Counted from the first letter of the stretch, positions 7,885-19,825 are shown. The stretch is 64,000 nt of DNA from Streptomyces sp. NBC_01571 (GCF_026339875.1 NZ_JAPEPZ010000001.1:6324001-6388000); one strand, 5' to 3'. Numbers and translations: made by a program. Notes: generated from the letters alone by a model not told the origin.

Positions 7885-9035
7885 TGGCGACGCCGTCACC
7901 CTCGCCGTCGACCACGCCCCCGGCCGTCCCGGGCCCCGGCTCGCCGCCCGCGCGGTCGTCCGCCCCGGCTACGACCCCTGCCCCTTCTCCCGGTTCGCTC
8001 AAGGACCCCCAGGGCAGGGACGTCTCGCAGCAGGACACCGGCTCGGCGCGGCGTCGGCGCTCGGACGAACTGGCGGCGATGAAGCCCGCCGCGCCGGGCA
8101 GCGCCATCGGCTTCGACGTCCAGCCGCAGCACGTGTACTACGCGTCCTACGTGCTGCGGAGCGCCCAGTACGACTTCGCGGACCGGGCCAGGAGTCTCGT
8201 CGACACTCTGGACGGGTACCCGCACGCGGTGGGGTGCGGGGCCGGACCGGAGGCCTTCGCGAAGGCGTACGCCGCGGTCGCCGATCTCTTCCTGCAGGTG
8301 TGGAGCAGAGCGACGGAGGGCGTCGGCGGCGCCGCGGTGGGCCTCACGGCGACGGCGAACCACTACGCGCAGGCGGAGCACGCGACCAGTCCGCTGAGCC
8401 CGGCCGGGAACCCCGAACCCGCCGCCAGCGGCAAGCTCGGCGACACCAACCTGCGGCGGCTGCGCATCGGTGTCCACGGAGCCACGTATGAAACCGACGG
8501 AGTCACCGTCGCGATCAAGATCCTGATGGTCGGCACTACGGCTGCCTCATGCCGTCGACCGATCAGGCGCCCCAGGCCATCCGACGCCCCTCCGGCACGG
8601 ACCCCGGCGGCCCCTCGTGCCCGGGTCGACAGGGAGTGGTGTTCAGGCATCCATACGCATGATCTTGGTCAGGTCTGTGGGACCGTAGGGCACGGGAATG
8701 GGCTCGGACACCCCGAGCGTTCCCCTATGGGAGTCCGCGGGCAGCCCCGGCGGACTGGATCGAGAGAGGGGCGGCGGCCCGCATCAAGGGCGCGCGCCAC
8801 CCCATGGTCACGGACCGTCACCGCAGTCGGTCACCGGCTCGGACACGGCAGCAGTCGGCCGTCGTCCCCGCGCACGGCAGTCGGCCTCCGGCCGGGATGC
8901 GGCCCGGCCAGGGCGCGCATACCGTCTGGCTCAAGATCCCATCGTCCGGAAAGACGGGCGAGCTTACCCATCCCACCTGAAACCTATGCGTCGCGTGGCC
9001 AAGTTTCTTCCCCTAACGGGCTGAAGTTTTGTTGA
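7884..9035 (+). pseudogene. decayed ESX-type effector gene
   Basis: The frame starts at ATG 7884, overlapping the preceding stop. A Pro/Ser/Thr-rich leader of about 65 residues is followed by a segment (roughly residues 75-180, PQHVYYASYVLRSAQYDFAD to NHYAQAEHA) resembling the N-terminal helical domain of large Streptomyces WXG-type proteins. Beyond about 8470 the frame becomes an Arg/Pro/Ser/Gly-rich string with no protein character up to the stop at 9035. In a shifted frame, 8510-8662 reads DQDPDGRHYGCLMPSTDQAP and ends at a TGA, which looks like part of a lost C-terminal toxin domain. Interpreted as a frameshifted and truncated polymorphic-toxin-like gene; a short intact protein is the alternative. 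Confidence 0.55.
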
Positions 9036-9089
9036 TCGTGGGTCAGTTGGCCGCCCCGTCGCCCTACCCTTCAAAGGGTGAACCAATTG
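8663..9089. other. gene-poor stretch after the ESX locus
   Basis: About 430 bp with no convincing gene. On the minus strand an open stretch from 8787 down to a TGA at 8643 ends with VPYGPTDLTKIMRMDA, which could be the tail of a lost gene, but an in-frame stop lies just upstream (8784) and no start is visible. The last 70 bp contain the promoter region and the RBS AAAGGG of the amidohydrolase gene. Confidence 0.35.
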
Positions 9090-10337
9090 ATGTCCCGAGA
9101 GTACGAGGCCGATGTTCCCGGGGGAGCAACGCTCCCCGGCACCCTGCCCGACGTCCTGCGTGCGGAGCTGATCGCGTTCCGGCGCGACATGCACATGCAC
9201 CCGGAGCTCGGCAACCACGAGTTCCGCACCACCGCGGCACTCAAGGCTCGTCTGGAGCAGGCGGGCCTCAAGCCCCGCGTGCTCGACATCGGGACCGGGC
9301 TCATCTGTGACATCGGGATCGACGGGAGCGGCGAACAGGACGGCGAGGTCGACGGCGGACGCGGCATGCTCGCCCTGCGCGCAGACATCGACGCCCTGCC
9401 CATCCCGGACACGAAGAGTGACTGCGCGTACCGCTCGACCGTGCCCGACCGCGCGCACGCCTGCGGCCACGACGTGCACACGACCGTCGTCCTCGGCGCC
9501 GGGCTCGTCCTCGCCGAGCTGCACCGCCAGGGGCTCCTGCCGCATCCCGTACGGCTGATCTTCCAGCCCGCCGAAGAGGTCCTGCCCGGGGGCGCGCCCG
9601 ACGCCATCGAGTCCGGGGTGCTGGACGGCGTGGGGCGGATCATCGGTGTGCACTGCGACCCGAAGGTCGACGCCGGGCGGATCGGACTGCGCCACGGCCC
9701 CATCACCTCCGCCTGCGACCGGCTGGAGGTCTCACTCGACGGCGCCGGCGGCCACACCGCGCGCCCCCACCTCACCACCGACCTCGTCACCGCCGCCGCG
9801 CGCGTCGTCACCGACGTGCCGTCCCTCGTCGCCCGGCGGGTGGACGCCCGCAGCGGACTCGCGGTGACCTGGGGACGGATCGAGTCCGGGCACGCCTGCA
9901 ACGTCATCCCGCAGCACGCCGAGCTCTCCGGGACCGTACGCTGCCTCGATCTGGAGGCCTGGCGGCAGGCGCCCGACCTGGTGCACGAGGCCATCGACGA
10001 GATCGCGAACCTGTACCGCGCCAAGAGCGAGATCAACTACATCCGGGGCGTCCCGCCGGTCGTCAACGACCCGGCGGTCACGGAGCTCCTCCACGACGCC
10101 ATGACCTCGCGGCGCGGCCCGTACTCCGTCGAGGACACCGAGCAGAGCCTCGGCGGCGAGGACTTCTCCTGGTACCTGGAGCACGTGCCCGGCGCCATGG
10201 CCCGCCTCGGCGTCCGCACACCGGGCGAGCGCACCACCCGCGACCTGCACCGCGGCGACTTCGACGCGGACGAGTCGGCCATCACGGTCGGGGTCGAGCT
10301 CTTCACCGCGGCGGCCCTGCTGGACGCGATCCGCTAG
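9090..10337 (+). CDS. M20 family metallopeptidase/amidohydrolase
   Basis: A 415-residue zinc-dependent hydrolase of the M20D (AbgB/HipO-like) group, which removes N-acyl groups from amino acids or related amides in the cytoplasm. Metal-binding motifs are HMHPELGNHEF near the N-terminus, HACGHDVHTT, PAEEVLPGGA and a late SLGGEDFSWYLE. Length is normal for the family. ATG 9090 is preferred over GTG 9078 because AAAGGG lies about 11 nt before the ATG and directly abuts the GTG. It is monocistronic and ends in a hairpin at 10387. Substrate is not evident. Confidence 0.9.
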   Translation: MSREYEADVPGGATLPGTLPDVLRAELIAFRRDMHMHPELGNHEFRTTAALKARLEQAGLKPRVLDIGTGLICDIGIDGSGEQDGEVDGGRGMLALRADIDALPIPDTKSDCAYRSTVPDRAHACGHDVHTTVVLGAGLVLAELHRQGLLPHPVRLIFQPAEEVLPGGAPDAIESGVLDGVGRIIGVHCDPKVDAGRIGLRHGPITSACDRLEVSLDGAGGHTARPHLTTDLVTAAARVVTDVPSLVARRVDARSGLAVTWGRIESGHACNVIPQHAELSGTVRCLDLEAWRQAPDLVHEAIDEIANLYRAKSEINYIRGVPPVVNDPAVTELLHDAMTSRRGPYSVEDTEQSLGGEDFSWYLEHVPGAMARLGVRTPGERTTRDLHRGDFDADESAITVGVELFTAAALLDAIR

Positions 10338-10386
10338 GTCCCCGCGGCGGCTGCGGGTCCCTGTGGGCCCCGACGGTCCTGTGAGT

Positions 10387-10414
10387 CCTGTCCGGCACGA
10401 ATCCGCCGGACAGG
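10387..10414 (+). terminator. hairpin terminator after the amidohydrolase gene
   Basis: CCTGTCCGGC (10387-10396) pairs with GCCGGACAGG (10405-10414) across an 8-nt loop: a perfect 10-bp GC-rich stem about 50 bp past the stop, without a U-tract, as is common in Streptomyces. Confidence 0.6.
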
Positions 10415-10623
10415 GCCTGCGCGCGGTCCCACGAGCGCGAGACGCTCACTCGGGGATGGCGCAAAGACGACGTGGGGGCACCCGCGCGGCCGGTTCGTCC
10501 GATGCCCCGATCGGTGCCTCTTCGTCCGCTTGCGTCACCCTGGCGTAACGGGTGGCGGGCAAACGTAACCCGGTGGCGGCACGGTTCGATAACGGCCAGG
10601 AGAAACCCCGTTCCCCTCCCCTT

Positions 10624-10635
10624 CTACGCGCGTTA
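10624..10635. promoter_or_regulatory. nucleoside-regulon operator copy A (upstream of BMP lipoprotein 1)
   Basis: CTACGCGCGTTA matches the perfect palindrome CTACGCGCGTAG found at four other sites except in the last half-turn. The next bases give TACTGT (10634-10639), a -10-like hexamer, so a bound repressor would cover the promoter. The same arrangement occurs in front of the second BMP gene. The 376-bp gap it lies in otherwise holds only the terminator of the upstream gene. Confidence 0.65.
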
Positions 10636-10713
10636 CTGTGCGCCGAAATCGCTGCGGTGCGGCGTGTTGGGGAAGCGGACCGGCGACGGCCGTGGGGATG
10701 AAGGGTGCTTGCT

Positions 10714-11790
10714 GTGCGTCTGATATCTCGGAGGACCAGGTTCTCCCAAGCAGCGGTGGCCGTCACGGTCATCGCCCTCGCGGCGGTCGGTTGTGGCAAG
10801 TCGAGCACCGACACGGGCGGCGACTCCAAGAAGAGCTCGTCGGGCTACGCCGGGAAGGGCATCGGTCTCGCGTACGACATCGGCGGCAAGGGCGACCAGT
10901 CGTTCAACGACGCCGCGTTCGCCGGTTTCCAGAAGGCCGAGGCGGAGTTCAAGATCGGCGGCCGGGACATCGAGCCGCAGGACGGCGAGTCCGACGCCGA
11001 CAAGGTGCAGCGCCTGGAGCAGCTGGCCAAGTCGGGCTACAACCCGGTGATCGGCGTCGGCTTCGTCTACGCCCCGGCGATCAAGGAAGTCGCGGCCAAG
11101 TACCCGAAGATCACCTTCGGCATCATCGACGACGAGCAGGACAAGGCGGCCAACATCGCCGACCTGGTCTTCCACGAGGAGCAGTCGTCGTACCTCGCGG
11201 GTGTCGCGGCGGCGAAGGCCACGAAGAAGAACCACATCGGCTTCATCGGCGGCGTGGACATCCCGCTGATCCACAAGTTCGAGGCGGGCTTCGACCAGGG
11301 TGCCAAGTCGGTCAACCCGAAGATCAAGATCGAGTCGCAGTACCTGACGCAGACCCCCCAGGAGGGTGGCTTCGCCAGCCCCGACAAGGGCAAGGACGCG
11401 GCGGCCGGTCAGATCGAGAAGGGTGCCGACGTGCTGTACCACGCGGCCGGCCTGTCCGGTCAGGGCGTGATCTCCCAGGCCGCCGCCAAGAAGGTGTGGG
11501 CCATCGGCGTCGACTCCGACCAGTACGCGCAGAGCTCGCTGGCCAAGTACAAGGACTGGATCCTCGGTTCGGCCCTGAAGAACGTCGGCGGCGCCGTGTA
11601 CGACCTGGCCAAGTCCGTCGTCGACGGCAAGCCGCTGAGCGGCGTCGTGCGCGGTGACCTGAAGTCGGGCGGCGTGGGCTTCGCCGACTCCAACCCGAAG
11701 TACAAGGCCCTGCCGGACGTCGTCGCGGCGGTCGACAAGGCCAAGCAGGACATCATCGACGGCAAGGTCACCGTCAACACGAACCCGTGA
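10714..11790 (+). CDS. BMP family nucleoside-binding lipoprotein 1
   Basis: A 358-residue extracytoplasmic solute-binding protein of the BMP/Med family, which captures purine and pyrimidine nucleosides for an ABC importer. An N-terminal signal peptide ends in the lipobox AAVGC (Cys27 lipidated), followed by a Ser/Lys-rich linker; the mature domain starts with IGLAYDIGGKGDQSFND. GTG 10714 was chosen because GAAGGG stands 8 nt upstream; a GTG at 10705 abuts the RBS. It has its own operator-bearing promoter and ends in a strong hairpin, so it is expressed separately from the ABC operon. It is strikingly similar, including at DNA level, to the paralogue at 12667. Confidence 0.93.
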   Translation: MRLISRRTRFSQAAVAVTVIALAAVGCGKSSTDTGGDSKKSSSGYAGKGIGLAYDIGGKGDQSFNDAAFAGFQKAEAEFKIGGRDIEPQDGESDADKVQRLEQLAKSGYNPVIGVGFVYAPAIKEVAAKYPKITFGIIDDEQDKAANIADLVFHEEQSSYLAGVAAAKATKKNHIGFIGGVDIPLIHKFEAGFDQGAKSVNPKIKIESQYLTQTPQEGGFASPDKGKDAAAGQIEKGADVLYHAAGLSGQGVISQAAAKKVWAIGVDSDQYAQSSLAKYKDWILGSALKNVGGAVYDLAKSVVDGKPLSGVVRGDLKSGGVGFADSNPKYKALPDVVAAVDKAKQDIIDGKVTVNTNP

Positions 11791-11817
11791 GTCGTGTCGG
11801 TGGTCGCTGACCACCAT

Positions 11818-11860
11818 GGGGGAGCCCCCGGCCCGCTGTAAGGGCCGGGGGCTCCCCCTT
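11818..11860 (+). terminator. strong hairpin terminator after BMP gene 1
   Basis: A perfect 17-bp stem: the arm 11818-11834 (GGGGGAGCCCCCGGCCC) pairs with 11842-11858 across the 7-nt loop GCTGTAA and is followed by TT. Confidence 0.85.
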
Positions 11861-11951
11861 GCACGGTTGTTGGTCGTCCCCTGCCGTCCACGCGTGCCTG
11901 GCGCGCTCATGGGCGGCAGGACGACCCTGGAATCCGGTCGGCCAGACCTGG

Positions 11952-12296
11952 CTAGACCGGTTCCTCCGTCTCGACGGTGATCCGGTACACCTCGACGCCG
12001 GACGACCTCGGGTCCGTGGTGCAGACGGCCTTGGACGTCTCGCCGTGGCGGGTGCTGACCCACTTGCCGTACACGTTGGCCTTGTCGCCGCGAGGCCCGA
12101 TGCACACCACCTTCACGCGGTGCTCGCTGAGGCGGGTGTTCCCCCCGGTGCACTTCGCGTAACCGGTCGAGCGGTCCGCGGAGATCCGCGTACTGCAGGT
12201 CGACGCGGCCATGGCGGGCGTCGCGACACCGACCACGGTGCCCGACAGCACCACACCGACGCCTATCGCGGTTGCGGTGAACTTGTTGAGTTTCAC
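11952..12296 (-). CDS. small secreted protein of unknown function
   Basis: A 114-residue protein with a clear Sec signal peptide: MKLNKF, a hydrophobic core and a cleavage site near TPAMAAS. The mature part is about 84 residues with several cysteines (CSTRIS, YAKCTGG, VVCIGP, AVCTTD), which could form two disulfides outside the cell. The start is GTG with AAGGGGG 3-4 nt upstream. I do not recognise a family. It lies between the two BMP genes on the opposite strand and splits them into separate transcription units. Confidence 0.75.
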   Translation of the reverse strand: MKLNKFTATAIGVGVVLSGTVVGVATPAMAASTCSTRISADRSTGYAKCTGGNTRLSEHRVKVVCIGPRGDKANVYGKWVSTRHGETSKAVCTTDPRSSGVEVYRITVETEEPV

Positions 12297-12599
12297 GATC
12301 CCCCTTGGATCAGAAGCGATTGCCGCGGGCTGGTCCGGCCCGCTGCCGCAGGCTGGTCCGGCCTGCGGAGATGCGCATCTCGAACAGGGATTCTTCCGGT
12401 GGGTACCTGACGAAAAGATCCATCCTGGGAAGGATCTTGGGGTGTGTGGCGGTCTGGTACATGACATCGGAGCGGTGGGCGCCGGGCCCGGAGGCCGGGC
12501 GCGTTTGCCGAGCGGACGCGTCCCATGTGTTCGGAGGCCGTTCGCCGAGGGTTCAAAACGGTCGGATAACACTCTGGCAAGGTGGGTTCTCTGCTATGT
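12297..12599. other. intergenic region upstream of BMP gene 2
   Basis: About 300 bp with no gene. It holds the promoter and RBS side of the minus-strand secreted protein and, at the right end, the promoter of BMP gene 2. Open frames here are Arg/Pro/Gly-rich and lack ribosome binding sites. Confidence 0.5.
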
Positions 12600-12611
12600 C
12601 TACGCGCGTTA
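12600..12611. promoter_or_regulatory. nucleoside-regulon operator copy B (upstream of BMP lipoprotein 2)
   Basis: CTACGCGCGTTA, identical to copy A, again runs into a -10-like TACGCT. Similarity to copy A continues a few bases beyond the palindrome, consistent with duplication of gene and promoter together. Confidence 0.65.
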
Positions 12612-12666
12612 CGCTGCGGCGGAATCAGCGCCTGGTCTGGGCGCCTGCACAAAAGGAGTCACGTTC

Positions 12667-13716
12667 ATGCGCCGGGTGTCCCGAATCGCGGTTGCGGGCG
12701 TTGCAACCGCATCCCTCGCCGTTGCTCTCTCCGCCTGTGGCGGCTCGTCCACCGACGCCTCCAGTGGCGGCTCGGCCAAGGGTAAGGGCATCGGTCTCGC
12801 GTACGACATCGGCGGCAAGGGCGACCAGTCCTTCAACGACGCCGCGTTCGCGGGTTTCCAGAAGGCCGAGAAGGACCTCAAGATCGGCGGCCGGGACATC
12901 GAGCCGCAGGACGGCGAGTCCGACGCCGACAAGGTGCAGCGCCTGGAGCAGCTGGCCAAGTCGGGCTACAACCCGGTGATCGGCGTCGGCTTCGTCTACG
13001 CCCCGGCGATCAAGGAAGTCGCGGCCAAGTACCCGAAGATCACCTTCGGCATCATCGACGACGACCAGGACAAGGCCGCGAACGTCGCCGACATGGTCTT
13101 CCACGAGGAGGAGGCCTCCTACCTGGCGGGCGTGGCCGCGGCCAAGGCCACCAAGAAGGACCACATCGGCTTCATCGGCGGCGTGGACATCCCGCTGATC
13201 CACAAGTTCCAGGCCGGTTACGTCCAGGGTGCCAAGTCGGTCAACCCGAAGATCAAGATCGAGTCGCAGTACCTGACGCAGACCCCCCAGGAGGGTGGCT
13301 TCGCCAGCCCCGACAAGGGCAAGGACGCCGCCGAGGGCCAGATCGACGCCGGCGCCGACGTGCTCTACGCCGCCGCGGGCCTGTCGGGCCAGGGCGTCAT
13401 CCAGTCCGCCGCCTCGCACAAGGTGTGGGCCATCGGCGTCGACTCCGACCAGTACAAGCAGGACGCGCTGGCCAAGTACAAGGACTACATCCTGACCTCG
13501 GCCACCAAGGACGTCGCCGGGGCGGTCTTCAACCTCGCGAAGTCGGTGCAGGACGGCAAGCCCGCCACCGGCGTCGTGCGCGCCAGCCTCGCCACCGGCG
13601 GTGTCGGCCTCGCCGACTCGAACCCGACGTTCAAGAACAACGCCGACCTGCAGGCCGCGCTGAAGAAGGCCGAGGCCGGCATCAAGGACGGCTCGATCAA
13701 GGTCAAGACCTCCTGA
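12667..13716 (+). CDS. BMP family nucleoside-binding lipoprotein 2
   Basis: A 349-residue paralogue of the upstream BMP lipoprotein with the same role, delivering nucleosides to the ABC permease encoded just downstream. The signal peptide ends in lipobox LSACG, followed by a Ser/Gly-rich linker; the mature domain starts IGLAYDIGGKGDQSFND. AAAAGGAG lies 7-8 nt before the ATG. Long stretches of DNA are identical to BMP gene 1 (for example 12880-13064 against 10951-11135), while other parts, such as the C-terminal third, have diverged. It is likely the cognate binding protein because it is adjacent to the ATPase gene. Confidence 0.93.
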   Translation: MRRVSRIAVAGVATASLAVALSACGGSSTDASSGGSAKGKGIGLAYDIGGKGDQSFNDAAFAGFQKAEKDLKIGGRDIEPQDGESDADKVQRLEQLAKSGYNPVIGVGFVYAPAIKEVAAKYPKITFGIIDDDQDKAANVADMVFHEEEASYLAGVAAAKATKKDHIGFIGGVDIPLIHKFQAGYVQGAKSVNPKIKIESQYLTQTPQEGGFASPDKGKDAAEGQIDAGADVLYAAAGLSGQGVIQSAASHKVWAIGVDSDQYKQDALAKYKDYILTSATKDVAGAVFNLAKSVQDGKPATGVVRASLATGGVGLADSNPTFKNNADLQAALKKAEAGIKDGSIKVKTS

Positions 13717-13930
13717 TCCGAGTCTCGATCCCCGCCAGGTCACGACGTCATCACCAGACGTCGAAACCATGGCCATGGCGACGCTGAAATGGCAGCGTTA
13801 CGGCCACGGAACGGGGTGTGGGGAGGATGACTTCTCGCGCCCCGTTCGCGCGGCAGAATGCTCGGACGCATCGGATCTGATCGAAAATGATCACCTTCGG
13901 TCCGTCCGGGCACTATTTAAAGCAGGGGCG

Positions 13931-13942
13931 CTACGCGCGTAG
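13931..13942. promoter_or_regulatory. nucleoside-regulon operator copy C (ABC operon)
   Basis: A perfect CTACGCGCGTAG palindrome 28 bp before the proposed ATPase start and 12 bp after a possible -10 (TATTTA, 13914-13919), where a repressor would block transcription or early elongation. Confidence 0.75.
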
Positions 13943-13970
13943 ATGGCCCCTTTTCCAAGGAGAGTGCGCC

Positions 13971-15631
<1,661 letters not shown>

Positions 15632-15635
<4 letters not shown>

Positions 15636-16762
15636 AGAAGTTCGACAAGGAGCGCGTGCTCCTCGCGGTGGCCGGCCCGGTCATCGCGCTCGTCACGGCG
15701 ATCGCACTGACCTCGGTCGTGCTGCTCGCCTCGGGCAAGAGCGCGTTCGAGCCGTACTCCCTGATGCTTCAGCAGGCGACGTACTCCGACACCCAGGTGC
15801 TGATCGTCAACCAGGCGTCGCTGTACTACATCGCGGCGCTCGGCGTGGCCATCGGCTTCCGCATGAACCTGTTCAACATCGGTGTGGACGGCCAGTACCG
15901 CCTCGGCGCGATGATGACCGCGGTGGTCGGCGCCCACCTCGCGCTGCCGTCCTTCCTGCAGATCCCCGTGCTGATGATCGTCGCCATGTGCACCGGCGCC
16001 TTCTGGGCCGGCATCGCGGGCGTCCTGAAGGTCACCCGCGGAGTGAGCGAGGTCGTCGCGACGATCATGCTCAACGCGATCGCCACCAGCCTCATCGGCT
16101 ACCTCACCGCGGAGAACATCTGGGGTGTGCAGGTCGGCAACAACAACACGACCGGCATCATGAAGAAGTCCGGCTGGTTCCCCGGCATCGACCTGGGCTC
16201 GGACGTCGGCGAGATCTACGGCATGGTCTTCCTCGCGGTCCTCATGGGCGTCCTGTACTGGCTCGTCCTCAACCGCACCCGCTTCGGCTTCGACCTGCGC
16301 GCCACCGGCGCCTCCGAGGAGGCCGCCGCGGCCTCCGGCGTCGACGCCAAGCGGATGGTGCTCACCGCGATGCTGATCTCCGGCGCGGTCGCCGGCATCT
16401 CCGGGCTGCCGCTTCTCCTCGGCGACGCCCACACCTACAGCCTGAGCTTCCCCGCCGGCCTCGGCTTCACCGCCATCGGCATCGCGCTGCTCGGCCGCAA
16501 CAACCCGGGCGGCATCGCCCTCGCCGCGCTCCTGTGGGCCTTCCTCGACAAGGCGTCCCCGGCTCTCGACTACGCGACCCCGGTCGCGTACGAGAAGGAG
16601 ATCGCCACGATCATGCAGGGCCTGATCGTCTTCGCGGTCGTCATCTCGTACGAGGCCGTACGTGTCTGGGGCCTGCGCCGCCAGCAGAAGCGGGTCGGTG
16701 AGGAACTGGCCGCCGCGGCCGCCGCCAACAACAACTCCCCGAAGGAGGTGGCTGCCCGATGA
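15632..16762 (+). CDS. nucleoside ABC transporter permease 1
   Basis: A 376-residue integral membrane permease of the BPD_transp_2 (ribose/BMP) type with about 9-10 hydrophobic segments. It begins with a basic MKKFDKER followed by a first membrane helix, and has GVAIGFRMNLFNIGVDGQYR, typical of this family, in the cytoplasmic/loop region. It forms a heterodimer with the next gene product and the double ATPase to import nucleosides. The start overlaps the ATPase stop (ATGA), showing translational coupling, and its stop overlaps the next start in the same way. Confidence 0.93.
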
Positions 16763-18021
16763 GCACCGCGACCGTCGCCAAGCCGCAGGCGCAGCAGCCC
16801 GGCAAGGGCAGCCGCCGTATGTCCCTACCGGTACTCCTGCTCGTCATCGCCGGTGTACTGATCCTGACCTCGATCGTCCGCCTGATCACCGGCGCCGACG
16901 GCATCACCTCCACCGGACAGATGTCCACGGCGCTGCGCCTCGCGGTGCCGATCGGCCTCGCGGGTCTCGGCGGTCTGTGGGCCGAGCGCGCGGGCGTCGT
17001 CAACATCGGCCTCGAGGGCATGATGATCCTCGGCACCTGGTTCGGCGCCTGGGCGGGCTACCAGTGGGGCCCGTGGACCGGTGTCGCCTTCGGGATCATC
17101 GGCGGCTGCCTCGGCGGCATCCTGCACGCCATCGCCACCGTGACCTTCAACGTCAACCACATCGTGTCCGGTGTGGCCATCAACATCCTGGCGCTCGGCA
17201 CCACCCGCTACCTCTCCAAGTTCACCTTCGAGGACGCGCCGCAGGGCTCCTCCAAGCAGTCCCCGCCGATCGACTCGCTCGGGACCTTCGACATCCCAGG
17301 ACTGTCCAGCTGGCTTTCCACCATCAACGGGAAGCACTGGTTCCTGGTCTCGGACATCGCGGGACTGCTCGGCGGCCTGGTCACCGACCTGTCGCCGCTC
17401 ACCCTCGTCGCGGTGGCCCTCGTCCCCGCCACCTGGTGGGTGCTGTGGCGCACGGCCTTCGGCCTGCGTCTGCGCTCCTGCGGTGAGAACCCGGTGGCCG
17501 CCGAGTCCCTCGGCGTCAACGTCTACAAGTACAAGTACATCGCCGTGATCATCTCGGGCGGCTTCGCCGGCCTCGGCGGCGCGTTCCTGTCCATCGTGGC
17601 GTCCAACGTCTACCTGGACGGACAGACGGCCGGCCGCGGCTACATCGGTCTCGCCGCGATGATCTTCGGTAACTGGATGCCGGGCGGCCTCGCCCTCGGC
17701 GCGGGCCTGTTCGGCTACACCGACAGCCTCAACCTGCGCGGCGGCGGCACCAACGTGCACGCGCTGATCCTGCTCCTCGCGATCCTGCTGGTGATCGCCG
17801 TGGCCTACCTGGCCTGGAGGAAGCGGGTCGTGCCCGCGATCGTCACCGCCGTGGTCGCGGCGCTGATGTTCGTCTGGTACCTCGCCACCGACGAGGTCCC
17901 GCAGCAGTTCGTGAGCGCCACTCCGTACGTCGTGACCCTGCTCGTGCTCTCGCTGTCCGCCCAGCATCTGCGGATGCCGAAGGCGGACGGCATGCCGTAC
18001 CGGAGAGGACAGGGCAAGTGA
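16759..18021 (+). CDS. nucleoside ABC transporter permease 2
   Basis: A 420-residue membrane permease, the second half of the channel. It has the family segment GLWAERAGVVNIGLEGMMI and about ten hydrophobic helices; an extra hydrophilic insert (about residues 155-200, with SKFTFEDAPQGSSKQSPPID) probably forms an external loop. The start overlaps the previous stop (ATGA) and its stop overlaps the cytidine deaminase start (GTGA), so uptake and the first catabolic step are translationally coupled. Confidence 0.93.
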   Translation: MSTATVAKPQAQQPGKGSRRMSLPVLLLVIAGVLILTSIVRLITGADGITSTGQMSTALRLAVPIGLAGLGGLWAERAGVVNIGLEGMMILGTWFGAWAGYQWGPWTGVAFGIIGGCLGGILHAIATVTFNVNHIVSGVAINILALGTTRYLSKFTFEDAPQGSSKQSPPIDSLGTFDIPGLSSWLSTINGKHWFLVSDIAGLLGGLVTDLSPLTLVAVALVPATWWVLWRTAFGLRLRSCGENPVAAESLGVNVYKYKYIAVIISGGFAGLGGAFLSIVASNVYLDGQTAGRGYIGLAAMIFGNWMPGGLALGAGLFGYTDSLNLRGGGTNVHALILLLAILLVIAVAYLAWRKRVVPAIVTAVVAALMFVWYLATDEVPQQFVSATPYVVTLLVLSLSAQHLRMPKADGMPYRRGQGK

Positions 18022-18461
18022 CCTTCCCGGAGGCCGGATCCGCGGAGCCCGGATCCCGGGAGACCGGGGCCGCGGACGTCGACTGGGAGGCCCTGCGGGA
18101 GCTTGCGCGGGACGCCATGTCCCGCGCCTACGCCCCCTATTCCGGGTTCCCGGTGGGTGTCGCGGCGCTCGTCGACGACGGCCGGACCGTCACCGGCTGC
18201 AACGTCGAGAACGCCTCGTACGGGCTCGGGCTGTGCGCCGAGTGCGGTCTCGTCTCCCAGCTGCAGAACAGCGGGGGCGGTCGGCTGACGCACTTCACCT
18301 GCGTCGACGGGCGCGGCGAGATCCTCGTGCCGTGCGGACGCTGCCGCCAGCTGCTGTACGAGTTCGGCGGGCCCGGCCTGCTCGTGGAGACGCCGGCCGG
18401 GATCCTGCCGCTCTCCGAGATGCTGCCCCAGGCCTTCGGGCCGGAGAATCTCACCAAGTAA
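18018..18461 (+). CDS. cdd: cytidine deaminase
   Basis: A 147-residue zinc enzyme converting cytidine or deoxycytidine to uridine or deoxyuridine. It has the zinc and proton-shuttle motif CAE (Cys73, Glu75) and PCGRC (Cys106, Cys109), plus the substrate loop NVENASYG. Size matches the small tetrameric class, with an extra acidic N-terminal 20 residues. It is the fourth gene of the nucleoside-uptake operon, coupled by GTGA to the permease. A 15-bp hairpin directly after the stop separates it from thymidine phosphorylase. Confidence 0.95.
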   Translation: MTFPEAGSAEPGSRETGAADVDWEALRELARDAMSRAYAPYSGFPVGVAALVDDGRTVTGCNVENASYGLGLCAECGLVSQLQNSGGGRLTHFTCVDGRGEILVPCGRCRQLLYEFGGPGLLVETPAGILPLSEMLPQAFGPENLTK

Positions 18462-18468
18462 CGCCTGT

Positions 18469-18511
18469 GCGGCCCCTCCCGACGACCGGACGACCGGTCG
18501 GGAGGGGCCGC
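18469..18511 (+). terminator. hairpin between cytidine deaminase and thymidine phosphorylase genes
   Basis: GCGGCCCCTCCCGAC (18469-18483) pairs perfectly with 18497-18511 across a 13-nt loop that itself contains GACCGG/CCGGTC. It starts 8 bp after the cdd stop. It could terminate most transcripts and make deoA sub-stoichiometric, or stabilise the upstream mRNA 3' end. Confidence 0.7.
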
Positions 18512-18541
18512 GCATGTTCGGAAGTCTTCGGAAGGAAAGTC

Positions 18542-19825
<1,284 letters not shown>

